Part shown: one piece after another, positions 35,566 to 45,503 of the stretch | Layout of the letters: each line of letters starts with the position of its first letter | Position numbering within the stretch: the first letter of the stretch is position 1 | From: Daedaleopsis sinensis | Taxonomy: Eukaryota; Basidiomycota; Agaricomycetes; Polyporales; Polyporaceae | Length of the DNA: 64,000 nt | Direction of reading: 5' to 3' | Assembly: GCA_033807695.1 (NCBI GenBank) | Contig: CM066302.1 | Location: forward strand, 62,001-126,000 | The notes under the pieces: model-generated | Database searches by the model: none | Seen by the model: the letters and a program-made list of their open reading frames with translations, nothing else | What the model was told of the DNA's origin: nothing | Made by a program: the position numbers and the translations under genes

Positions 35566-36433
35566 CACATGATCCTTCAAGACTCAGAGGGAGGGAGTTC
35601 TGCGGCCCGGGGTGTTGAAGAGGTCATGGTCGTCGATTGATAGGAAACGATGCCATTGGTAGCATCGGTGTTCATTGGTGTAAGATAGTCTGCCACCTTC
35701 GTATTTAATGCCCTGCGCACATAGGTGAGCGCTGCTGGATATGAAGTGGGATTCCGTTGACCGAAAGAGCGAGACCACGTACCAGATGGCATCGCTACAG
35801 AGACGGCGCGCCGGTCTGCGGTGACATCGGGCGTCAGTCACTAGCAAGAGGTTGTGGTGCGGCCGCTGCGGCCTGATGAAGGACGGGACGGACTACCTCC
35901 TTCGCCAGTCGATCCTCAAGTGTCCGCCCTCAGACTAGCTTCTGCCAAATTGTCGACCTCGATATCCTCGTGACCCACTCAAGTGATCCTACCGACGTCG
36001 GAGTGCAGACCCCTCGAGCTTCGACCCCCTTCAGCGACGACCATGCCCTGAAACTACTGACAGCATACACATCAAAAGTCATTGCGTTCAGCACCCGGAA
36101 GGGGCGTCCCTGGCGAGCATGCGTCCTCCCGCCGGTCAGACGTACACGCCGGATACCCAAACGAGCTTCTGCTTTTACGGCAGGAAGCTAAACCCGGAGA
36201 AGATGATATCATCTTCTGTCGACGGTGTTCCTTTCGGAACGTCTCTCGGACCCGAGAGGCAATAGAGAAGCGAGTCGCCCATTGCGAACATCCAAGTAAG
36301 AGTATCCCCCGCTATCCGGTCGGGCGTGCCTCGAGTCGGTAGTGTAGAATAGTATAAGACACGGTGCACGATCGCGAAGTCGTCCGCAGCAGTCGAGGCT
36401 CCTCAACACCTCCTCGTCAAATTTGCGTCAAAT
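35566..36433. other. Intergenic: 3' flank of SSP5 and SSP6 promoter
   Basis: 36283-36370 is the segment that recurs inverted at 19441-19528 in front of the SSP4 remnant. A TATA-like GTATAAGA at about 36352 lies some 80 bp before the SSP6 start. Nothing else recognised. Confidence 0.45.
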
Positions 36434-37304
36434 ATGACGAAGCATGTCCTTGCGAGCGTCGTAGTGCTTGCTCTGCCGTTCGTGGCGATGATGGTGAGCA
36501 TCGTCTTCGTATGGGGCCTAATATACGTGACTTATCGAGAGGGTATCCTCCGACAGGCCATTACCCGTGCTTCACCATCTACCCTAGTCCGCAGAGAGGC
36601 AGAATGTGGCGGAATAAACCTCGCCATCAGAGAGGCCTCCAGCCCTGCGCCTCAGACGGTAGCCAACGCGCCACCGTACACGAACTGCGCCGACATCCCA
36701 CACCCCGCCACGTCGACGGAGCTCTCCATGGGCCGCTGCGTCATACCTTTCTCCGACTCCCAGACGGAAAACCGCACCTTGGACATCGCACCGGTTCCAG
36801 AATGCGATGAGCAGCTCGTGTGCACGGCCAACGTGAGCACGCCCGTTGTCCAGGATGCGCAAAAGCTGTGCCCGACGATTCCCGCCAACTACACCGTGCC
36901 GAGGCTGTACCCGGACGGGTGCGAGTGCCAGTGGTTCCAAATCGTGAGTGGGCTTCTATGATAGTCGCACTATGTCAGCCTTACTGAACGGTCCTGCACG
37001 GCGCAGGGATCCGCGAGATACGAGATGTGCAACTGCAATTCGTGCAAGTAAGCTTCGAGTTTCACCGGATTGGCACTTGCTCTTCCTGCCACATGACTCG
37101 GAGAAGCTAACCCTCGATATTTACTGTTGCAGCGATCTCGTGTTCATCGACGGCGCAGACGATTGCCACTACTTGCTCACCTCGTGCGTGGAACGTGGAA
37201 CAGGCGGGTATCACACAACCACGGACGTGAATGCATATTCGATGCTTTACCTCAACACTTCGGCCCCTTCTCGGCCGGTACCTTTCCGGCGGTGTACGAC
37301 CTGA
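36434..37304 (+). CDS. SSP6: 14-cysteine secreted protein
   Basis: Exons 36434-36493, 36557-36943, 37007-37047, 37133-37304; 219 residues, all joins in frame. Signal peptide MTKHVLASVVVLALPFVAMM. Mature landmarks: RREAECGGINLAIREAS (shared with SSP1), YTNCADIPHP, GRCVIPF, PECDEQLVC, KLCPTIPANYT, DGCECQWFQI, the 41-nt exon 3 encoding MCNCNSC, then DDCHYLLTSC and a terminal RRCTT. Fourteen cysteines in family order, with several N-glycosylation sequons. Function unknown. Its upstream segment was copied to the SSP4 locus. Confidence 0.76.
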
Positions 37305-39377
37305 TACATAGTAGAGTGTAGCAGTAGAATTGCACAAAATTGTGTACTATGATGACTTACGCTTACTTGCACCGTGAGTTTGAAATGGATATCGTATCGA
37401 TGTTGGAACTCTTCTGGAACTCTCACTGGTGCATAGAGGCAGGTCCTGGCCGTCCTCAAACCAGATGGGGGTTACTGCTGATGTTAGCCGTGGCATGAAG
37501 AACTTGCGAGCACATTGATGCTGCACAAGCAGTGGCTAGCTGGCTCGGAGTGTGTAGGAGATGCTGACGTCACGCACCCCCGTCCACGTGGCAAGGTTAG
37601 GGTTCCAAACTCGTTGAGCGCTGGTCAACCCTTCCTCGTCCCTGCTTCCTCCTCCTCCGCCGACTACTCTCTGCTCATTGCTCTCCGTCTTGCCGACTCT
37701 GCGACGTGCTAAAGGATGGGGCTGGTCTCGAGTGTTGTGTTGACTCCTCGCGGCGGGTCGCCGGTAGCTCACCGGCTCTGGATACGCTCCTTGCGCAGTC
37801 AGCGGACTCTTCACTCCTCTCTAGACACCCTCGCTTGGCTTAGCGGTGTATGAGCTGCAACGGTCCTTTTGGACATAGTTCGATGCGTAAAGCGAAGTCA
37901 CAAGTCTGCGCTCCAACCTCTCGTTCTTTGTTAGAAGAGACGACTGAAAATATTCCCACTGGGAACACGTACATGGGCATGAAGAGTTATTGGAACTCTC
38001 GGAAAAAATCACTATCCTGTGCGTTCTTTCCCAGTACCCTGTTCCTCTCGTCGTCCCCATCCTCTTGAGGACCCTCGCCGTTTGGCCAGCGAGCAGGTAT
38101 CATGGGCCGCATATATGTCCATTCTCGAGGAATATATCCTTCTACACACCACCGTCAATTCAGCAAGCCCGAATGATGCTTAGGTGCTCCTCCATCGAGG
38201 GTCTTACGGTGCGTCATCACATTGAGTCTTTGAGCTTGGCCAGATGTGCTCTTCATAGATACTTCATAGATGGCCCTACAACCTGTCTCAGCTGGGTGCC
38301 AATCTCTAAGGTACACTACGTATGGGCTGGTAGAGAGTGTGTCCCATTGATAGCGCTCCACATATAATCGCGCTCACTCGCTCACTGCGGTGCAGTTCTC
38401 ATTCGAGTCGCGCATAGTCAACTCAACACAAGTCCCTCTCAAGTGGTTGCTGAGACCTACTCGTACGCGGCGTGGTCTGCGGTCTCGACGTCACAACTGC
38501 TGTTAGCGTTGACTTGCGGGGGAAGCCCGCCGTGGCGGGTAGAGCCTGAGTGACATTCGTGACAACCCCCACTCCGAGAGTCACTCGACGGTCAGGATAT
38601 TAATGTCTCGTTGCTTTTTTGTGACGCACATTCATCGGCCAGGTACAAGACAAACGTGCATGTACAGTGACAGAGGACATACCCCGGTCATCGTCGGGCA
38701 TTCTAACACTAAATCGCATAATCACTGACAGCGTTTGTTTAGCAGACAGGTTCCATTCCTATCCCAGCTCGCTATCCTCGTCCAATCAGCTGATCCTGAA
38801 CTCGTCACCTTCTCCAGAATGTCTACCCTCATTCCTGTTCCACTGTAAGCTCTACAAGACTTGTCACAACGCCAGGGGAGTCACTCATAGTATGCGATAC
38901 CGGACAGGTACCACTCCGGAGCAGAGCTACGTTTGAGCGGGCAGATCGAATATGCGACGCCCGCGCCATATCCAGCCCGGGGATGGGAATAACCTCGTAT
39001 GGACATGCAAACACGCATCATCAGGCATAGGTCCAGGGTCACCTACAGCAGCAGCACTCAGGCGTAAGTCAGTGCCTGAACATCTCGAATAACGGCCGGT
39101 CAGTCCCTCCACAGCTGACAGATGGGATGGCAAAGTCCCGGAGAAGAAGATGAAATCGCTGTCGCGCACCGAGCGCGACCGAACTGCAAGAGTTGGACCT
39201 GATGGATTGGCGACCGCGGCGCACGTACGGCGGGCAATCCTAGTCGAGTCCCAGATGCTCGACTGTCTTTGCGATCCTCAGGTAAGACGCCGCGGGGGGT
39301 ACAAAAGCCCCAGGAAAATCGATTGCAGCTCCAGTCGCTCACTAAGCAACTACTCTGCACACCTACCACCGTTCGCC
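37305..39377. other. Intergenic, 2.1 kb
   Basis: 37582-37711 is the inverted counterpart of 12489-12654 and carries GGTTAGGGTT at 37595-37604. 39220-39377 is the SSP7 promoter, inverted counterpart of the SSP3 promoter, with TACAAAAG at about 39300 as a TATA substitute 75 bp before the ATG. Between them nothing coding is supported. Confidence 0.45.
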
Positions 39378-40230
39378 ATGCTGAAGCTCAAGATCGCAGT
39401 CGTCGTGTCTGTCTTGCTCATGGTACCAAACTCCTACCACCACCATCTACTATCGAAAGGGATGTGCTGACCCCTCCTCATTCAGCGCACCGCCTCGGTC
39501 ATGTCCACCCCCCACCTCACCGCCAGGCAGACCGAATGCGGCGGCGAAGCCATCATCGCCAACAGCCCCTCGACCGCCGTCCGTGCGGGACTCCCGAACT
39601 GCGACGACATCGACCTCACGAACCCGTCGGGGGACGCAGAGTACACCTGCTTCATGCCGAACACCGGCAGCGACGCTCTCGGCCTCCGCGCTGACGCCAC
39701 CGCTGCGCGCGACGAGTGCGAAGGCACGATCTCGTGCAGCGCCTCCATCACGCCGCCCAGCGCGAGCGCCGTGAGGAGCCTCTGCGCGGGGCTCGCCGCG
39801 AACCACACGATCTTCTCCGCGCTGGACGACGGCTGTTTGTGTCGGCACATCTGGCGTGTACGTCCTTCACGTTCCCTCCGCGACCTACGCGACCCGTTTT
39901 AGTATCGATGTGACCGCCGTCTCGGCTCTCACTAGGGCTCCGCCAGATACACGTTGTGCAACTGCAACGCGTGCTCGTAAGTGACACTGCTAGTCAGCAC
40001 ATGATGTGCTCACTGACGGTATTCGTGCGTGCGCCCGTTTCCGTTTCTCCACTAGCCCTGTAACGTTCACGGACGGCCCGCAGGACTGCCAGGCGATCTT
40101 CGACTCGTGCGTGACGCCGCTCGGGCAGGGCGGGTTCCACGTCTTCTCGGACGTGAACGCGTACGCGGTCCTCCTCCTCAACGGCACCGGCTACACGCGC
40201 CCCGTGCCGTTCAAGCGCTGCCCGAACTGA
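39378..40230 (+). CDS. SSP7: 14-cysteine secreted protein, near-identical to SSP3
   Basis: Exons 39378-39422, 39486-39857, 39936-39976, 40056-40230; 210 residues. Signal peptide, cysteine positions and intron lengths (63, 78, 79 nt) equal those of SSP3. Differences are scattered: for example one extra phenylalanine in ANHTIFSAL, DALGLRADATAA for DALAVRAGALVA, and FKRCPN for LMRCTN at the end. Both copies are intact, so the duplicate pair has been kept. Function unknown. Confidence 0.78.
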
Positions 40231-41072
40231 GTTGGGAAAGGAAGGTCAGATACTCATTGGATACTATCGGAAATGCAACGAACGCTGACCTGAAGCCTAT
40301 CATTAATGCCAGGGATTCATTGGAAAGATGTACTAGACCCGCACGCAACCGCGGCGTATCTCCACTCGCAAAGAAATTGTTCGATCCGTCTCTATCTTAA
40401 GGTTCTTTACAGCGAAGTTATTTACAGCAGGAAACTGCACGGGGCATTATACTGTGCCTGACATTGGTATCTCGCTCGTCCTGGCTGATGATATAAATAT
40501 GCATTCGCATCCGTGCACTCACTGAAGACCTCTATAATGAGCAGGACGCGTGTAGTACATAGTATGACGGCCCCCAACATTCAATCGTCGTGGCGGCAAG
40601 GCCCTTCCTCGGTCGTAGACCTCCGCGCCCGGACGAGGCATCACTTAAGGTTTAACTACCTTCATGACTTGTTGAAGACATCCCGCACGCTCCCTTCTTC
40701 GCATTCAGCGACGTCCACTGACCGTCGCCGTGTAGATGCACCCGGTCACACTCGGCGCGCAGAATCGCTCGTCCATCAGGTCAAGGAAGCCACCCGACGT
40801 CAGCGTACGAACCCGAAGAAGAGCCCCCGAACACGAGAGGTATCCTCGACTAACAATCAAGATGTGCGTGTTCTGCAGCAGCTCTATCGACCGACTCATA
40901 GCGATAAGACACTTCCTCTCGTCCAGCGCACTATCGCCCAAATGACCATACTGAGCGGCTGCCGCAGACCGTATGGATTACCGCTCGAGCCCTCCCATAT
41001 CATACTTATGACATGCATAGAGACGAAACCCCGACAGGCGTGTCCCTCCTCCGTACACAGTCAGTGTCCACC
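40231..41072. other. Intergenic before SSP8
   Basis: 40231-40290 matches the SSP3 3' flank inverted. An open frame from 40513 runs into the SSP8 exon in another frame and has no recognisable content. No gene supported. Confidence 0.35.
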
Positions 41073-41829
41073 ATGTTCAAGCTCGTGGCCATCGCTGTCC
41101 TCGTGTGCACGGTCAGTACCAGGCCCGAAAGGTGACCAACGCTTACGCCCATATGCTGCCAGCAGGCTCTCCCAGGCGGCCTTTCTAAGCACCTGGACCC
41201 GCGAAAGGCCGAGTGTGGCGGGATCAACCCCGCTGTGCGCGGGGAACCGCTTCCCTCGACCGTCGACCCACTCTTGAACTGCCGAGACGTGTCCGCCGCA
41301 CACGCCAACTCCCCGAACCTCACGTCGTACACCTGCTTCATGCCGCCCGAGGACGTCGAGGTCGCCGCCAGCGTAAACACCGCGAAGCACAACCTCACGT
41401 TACAGGCCTGCGTGGGCGAGGTCGTGTGCGACTCGGCTATTATGCCGCCAGGGGTCGACGACTCGAACACGCTGTGCTCAGTCATCCCAGACAGCGTCAC
41501 TATCAGCCCGTACTACCCCGGGGCTGGTTGCATATGTGCTGCGTGGTCACTGGTGCGTTCGTGCAACAGCATGCGCTTACGCGGGCCTGCGAGTAAGCTC
41601 TCCTCCTGCGTTATGGCGCCAATTCGCGCTGACCACACCGGTTCTTTTTCTGTGCAGCTATATGTCCTTCACGGACATAATTGACGATTGTGCCACACTG
41701 CTTTGCTGGTGTATCGAGGAGTACAATTGGGGATCATTCCACAGGTTCGACGCCGAGAACTCGTACACGACCCTCTTTCTCCAAGGCTCCGCCTCGTACC
41801 AGCCGGTGCCGTTCCAAGAGTGTGTCTGA
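41073..41829 (+). pseudogene. SSP8: secreted-family gene that has lost exon 3
   Basis: Exon 1 41073-41111 (MFKLVAIAVLVCT) and exon 2 41166-41552 (RKAECGGIN, NCRDVSAAHANSPNL, YTCFMPPEDVE, GEVVC, NTLC, GAGCICAAWSL) are intact, and exon 4 remains at about 41657-41829 (DDCATLLCWC, terminal ECV). The 41-nt exon 3 with the CNC motif is missing: the intron-2 donor GTGCGTTCG is followed within about 40 bp by the GTAAGC donor that should follow exon 3. Exon 2 ends in phase 0 and exon 4 starts in phase 2, so direct joining shifts the frame and stops soon. A truncated secreted protein lacking the C-terminal module is the most it could make. Annotated as broken with high confidence. Confidence 0.82.
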
Positions 41830-42153
41830 AGAAGCTAGTAAGTGATAGTTGGGCGTCCGTATCAATATATGCCACACTGACGGAATTATCAGGGCCGATT
41901 TGGTGTCATTTCGACCTTTCTAATACGTTACCCCGTTCGATATGCATATGTGATATCTGCGATGCGAAGCCTACATACATATTTCTGGTATCCCCAGCGT
42001 ATACAATGATTCGTAGGATCCCTGATCCGTCAACATGTCCGATTCTGTCGGTGGCATACCCTCAAATGCGACAATAACACGCATATCATGATTCGTGGGC
42101 CCCGGATAGATCTCCATCGTTGAGAATCTTGAGAGCTCAAGGATACTCACGCA
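41830..42153. other. Convergent spacer between SSP8 and BVMO3
   Basis: Inverted copy of 18604-18927; part of the large inverted duplication. No gene. Confidence 0.5.
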
Positions 42154-44920
42154 TCAGTCGACGGGAACTGTGCAGCAGTCAGGAAACACACGAAAAAGGC
42201 TTGCAATATGGTGACTCGCCTGGGGGTCTGTCGATGAACTCCTCTTCCAGGTACCACGCTCCTGATAGTCGCGTACAGAACGTCAGCAGTGACTCAGGCC
42301 GTGACAATTCGATACGACTCACTGTCTCCCGTGAATGTCTTCTCGTTCCAGGTCTGACCATCCCCAAGCCAGTACAGCGGATGTTGGTCATCCTCGCGCT
42401 CGTACGTATAGTCTTCCCAACGTGGATACTGCAACGTTCGCATAGCGTGCAAGCTAGAGCCTAGATTGTCGCTAGAAGGTTAGTGGTGCATATTGATGAG
42501 GCTGCGGAGACATACCGGGCCACAGGCCGACTATCCTGCCATCTTCCTTTCCGAGCTTGTACCATGATCGGCATTTTGCGCTGAAGACAGACTGGAGCAA
42601 CTCCTCAGCGGACGCTGCGCTACAATAAACGGGCGAATGTACCTGCGGGAAGTAGCTCTGAAATACATTGATCGTCAACATTCCGCTTCACGTCAGTCTG
42701 AACCTGACGATCACGTACCTCGATGTACTCGTCGAACGCCTTTACAGCTTCAGGCTTCACTTCGATGCTCTTCAATCGCTCCCGCTGAATCTTCGCAGCT
42801 GCCTGGACTGCGTACATTACGGTGAACTCGAGAATGGGAAGAAGTAACCCAGCTCCGATGATCGAGTTCGGCCCGAGGCACATGAACATGTTCGGGAACT
42901 CGTCGACACACATTGATAGGTAGGATGTCGGATATGGCTTCCACTTCTCGTTGAGGTCAACGCCCTTCCGGCCAATGATTTTGAACGGCAGCTGCCACGA
43001 TGTGTCGTATCCTGAAGACAAGGAAAAGTGGTAAATTGAGATGCAACAACACTAGCAAGCGATGTGAAAGGCCGAACTCACCGGTTGCGCAAAAGACTAG
43101 GTCGAGTTCCTGGCGCTTGCCATCCTCAGTCTCTATCCCGTTCTCTGTAAATCGTTTGATGTGACTAGTAACGAATTCGGCCTGTCACAACCGTAGATTG
43201 AGATCTCCGTCACGACAATAATGATGCAATAGTATCGGTACATACATTATCGGCGCACAGTGCCTCGAGGTAACCTGGACCTGGAGTTAGTCGTCGACAC
43301 GACACCGGGAACTCCGGTATGACTGACAAAGAGACCACGACGTGAGTACTATGAAGTATTATATACTTAGAGCACGCACGCCTTTCCGCAATATCGGGCC
43401 GCTTCTCAAGCTTCGCCGCCATGGTCTTCCTGAAGTGCTCCTCGAGCTCGAGCTGCATTTTGCTCCCTCTTTGTGTGTACGAGTGCATCGACTGAGAGTA
43501 GGATAAATCGATGAGCAAGCGGCTAAACATGAGGGGTGTGGTTCACACACATTTATCTCGTTCTCGAGCACATGCCTGAATTTCCAGAAGAACTCTTCGT
43601 CAGTCTTGAATCGCTCGATCTCTTCTAGAGTGAATACGACTGTAGCAAAGTATGAGCGTGCCGGATTCTCCTAGGATATAGCAAAGGAGTCACACACGGT
43701 TTTCTTCGGGATCGCCGGAGCTCCTACCAAGTAGGTTGGATACGAGGTCGCTCCCGAATGGGAGCGAGAGCCACGTCTGTCCTCTAACATAGTTGACGAG
43801 CTTCGAAACCCTCGGCTGAAGTGCAGACACAACCTGGATTGCCGTAGAGCCCTGCGCACCGTTCCAACAGGATCACTGAGCGCGGGGTACTAGGGGATAC
43901 TCAGAATTTAAACTCACAACTCCGATTACGCCCACCCGCTTGTTCTTCCACTTCTCCGCGGTCTCCATCCATGTGCGCTCTTCGGGGTCGAACCCGGCGG
44001 TATGATGTAACTCGCCTTGAAATGTCTCGATGCCTTCAATGTCCGGCATCTTCCACCGCGTGATCGCACCGAAGGCCGTCACGAGGACGTCTGCGGTATC
44101 CTCGAACTCCTCCAGTTGGGCCCCGTTTTGCAGCGTGGACCGGACACGGATGTGCCATTTGCCGGTGGGTTCGTCGTAGGCAGCGTGAACGACTTCGTGG
44201 TTCAGTTTGATATAGCGCATGAGCTTGTACTTGTCGACGACGTCTTGAAGGTGCTGCTGTATCTCGTGGCCCGGAGCGTAGAAGGACGACCAGTCTCTCT
44301 AACAATGTCGAAGCAATGAGATACTAGTAAACACGGTAGAGTCTTAGGAGTCTGTGAACGCACCTTGTCTTCAAACGAGAATTGATACTGTCACGTAAGT
44401 TAGCGGAATTGCCACAAGCATTCAATCGCACGACGTACACAGTGAGCAGGAACGTCGCATGCTACTCCACTACAGCCGCCGCGAGAGGTCAAGACATCGT
44501 ATGACTATCTGAATCCGTTACTCACGGATATCTGTTGTTAAACCAAGTCCCGCCGACGCCTGCGCTTCTCTCATAGATAGTCAACTCGACGTTCGGGATC
44601 TTCTGAGGGAACCTGACCATAATGACACGGTAGTATCAGCAACACACACAGAATCTCGGCCTACAGGCAAGCAAAGACGGAACCGGGGGCACACACCTGA
44701 TCCCCGCGAGGATCCCGCTGAACCCAGCACCGATGACGACGACCTTGATCGGCCGGTACTCGTCGATAGCAAAATCGCCAAGCTTGAACGTATCCGCACG
44801 GGGAACGCCCGCGCCCGCGCTCCTGTCTACACCCTTCGGACTTGAATGCTGAGCCGCGTCTGGGACACGCGGAGGTGCCTTGCTGGTCGTTGACAATTTT
44901 GAGAATCCCCCGCCAGGCAT
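42154..44920 (-). CDS. BVMO3: Baeyer-Villiger/FMO-type flavin monooxygenase
   Basis: Sixteen exons on the minus strand: 44920-44697, 44612-44526, 44469-44439, 44387-44364, 44298-43918, 43851-43698, 43639-43551, 43491-43380, 43322-43246, 43181-43082, 43011-42719, 42657-42643, 42591-42516, 42460-42323, 42261-42220, 42167-42154; 618 residues, intact. Every exon after the first has the same length as in BVMO1. Motifs: VVVIGAGFSG, GGTWFNNRYPG, FxGxxxHxxxF, GVIGVGSTA, FCATGYD. The last intron again has a GC donor (42219), shared with BVMO1, so it predates the duplication. Upstream OMT2 is on the same strand, giving the same OMT-then-BVMO order as at 13.5-18.6 kb. Substrate unknown. Confidence 0.88.
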
Positions 44921-45503
44921 GTCTAGGATAGTAGCAGACGGATGGTGCTGAGTCGACGGAGGGTGAAGAGGTTCCTGCCCCTATCCCAAAATGCTGTCTG
45001 CGTCAGTATATATACGCTTGCGAGCATTCTACTCACGCACCTCCGCCGTTCCGTTATCGCGTCAGCAAGAGTAGGAACGTCACCTACATAGTGCGGACGC
45101 AAGCTGGAGCCTTTCCCACCAGAAGCTCACTAAGCTGGACTGGTAAGGGGTAGATGCAGGGAAGGTGACGCACTTCGTAAGAGATATGTGGGGCGGAAGA
45201 GAGTAAGAGGTCAGAGTGCTGATGCCTGGGATCCACGCAACCTTTCTGAGGTCAAGGTTTTTGTGACCGTGTCAGCTCGTTGTATCAGGTGCACCCGCAG
45301 CTCGAGGCCTCAATTATCCTGGTGGGCCTTATTTGATGGTTCAATCCCGCGCCCAAAAATCGGGCCCGAAGAGCTAGCATCAGACGAGACAATTGATTCC
45401 TGCCCCACCGCAAACATCTAGCGCAGAACACACACTTGTCGAACCTGAAATCGACGATATAGTTCCGTCGCTGCCTCTAAAGAAAAGCACGACACCACCA
45501 GAC
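44921..45503 (-). promoter_or_regulatory. BVMO3 promoter region
   Basis: Minus-strand TATATATA at 45007-45014, about 90 bp before the ATG, preceded by an imperfect version of the BVMO1 palindrome (half site TGCTCGCA kept, the other half TGAGTAGAA). The remainder is the 3' flank of OMT2. A stretch GGTTCAATCCC at about 45336 resembles a tRNA T-arm, but no tRNA can be folded around it. Confidence 0.4.

Noticed and set aside
39450..39850. Long minus-strand frames opposite SSP7 (and the matching plus-strand ones opposite SSP3)
   Set aside because: Both GC-rich copies show the same antisense openness. The sense strand has signal peptide, conserved cysteines and splice sites; the antisense frames have none.
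40513..41277. 254-codon plus-strand frame overlapping SSP8
   Set aside because: It runs through SSP8 exon 1 and intron 1 in another frame and has no domain or signal peptide.
45325..45370. tRNA-like T-arm sequence GGTTCAATCCC
   Set aside because: No acceptor stem or anticodon arm pairs around it.
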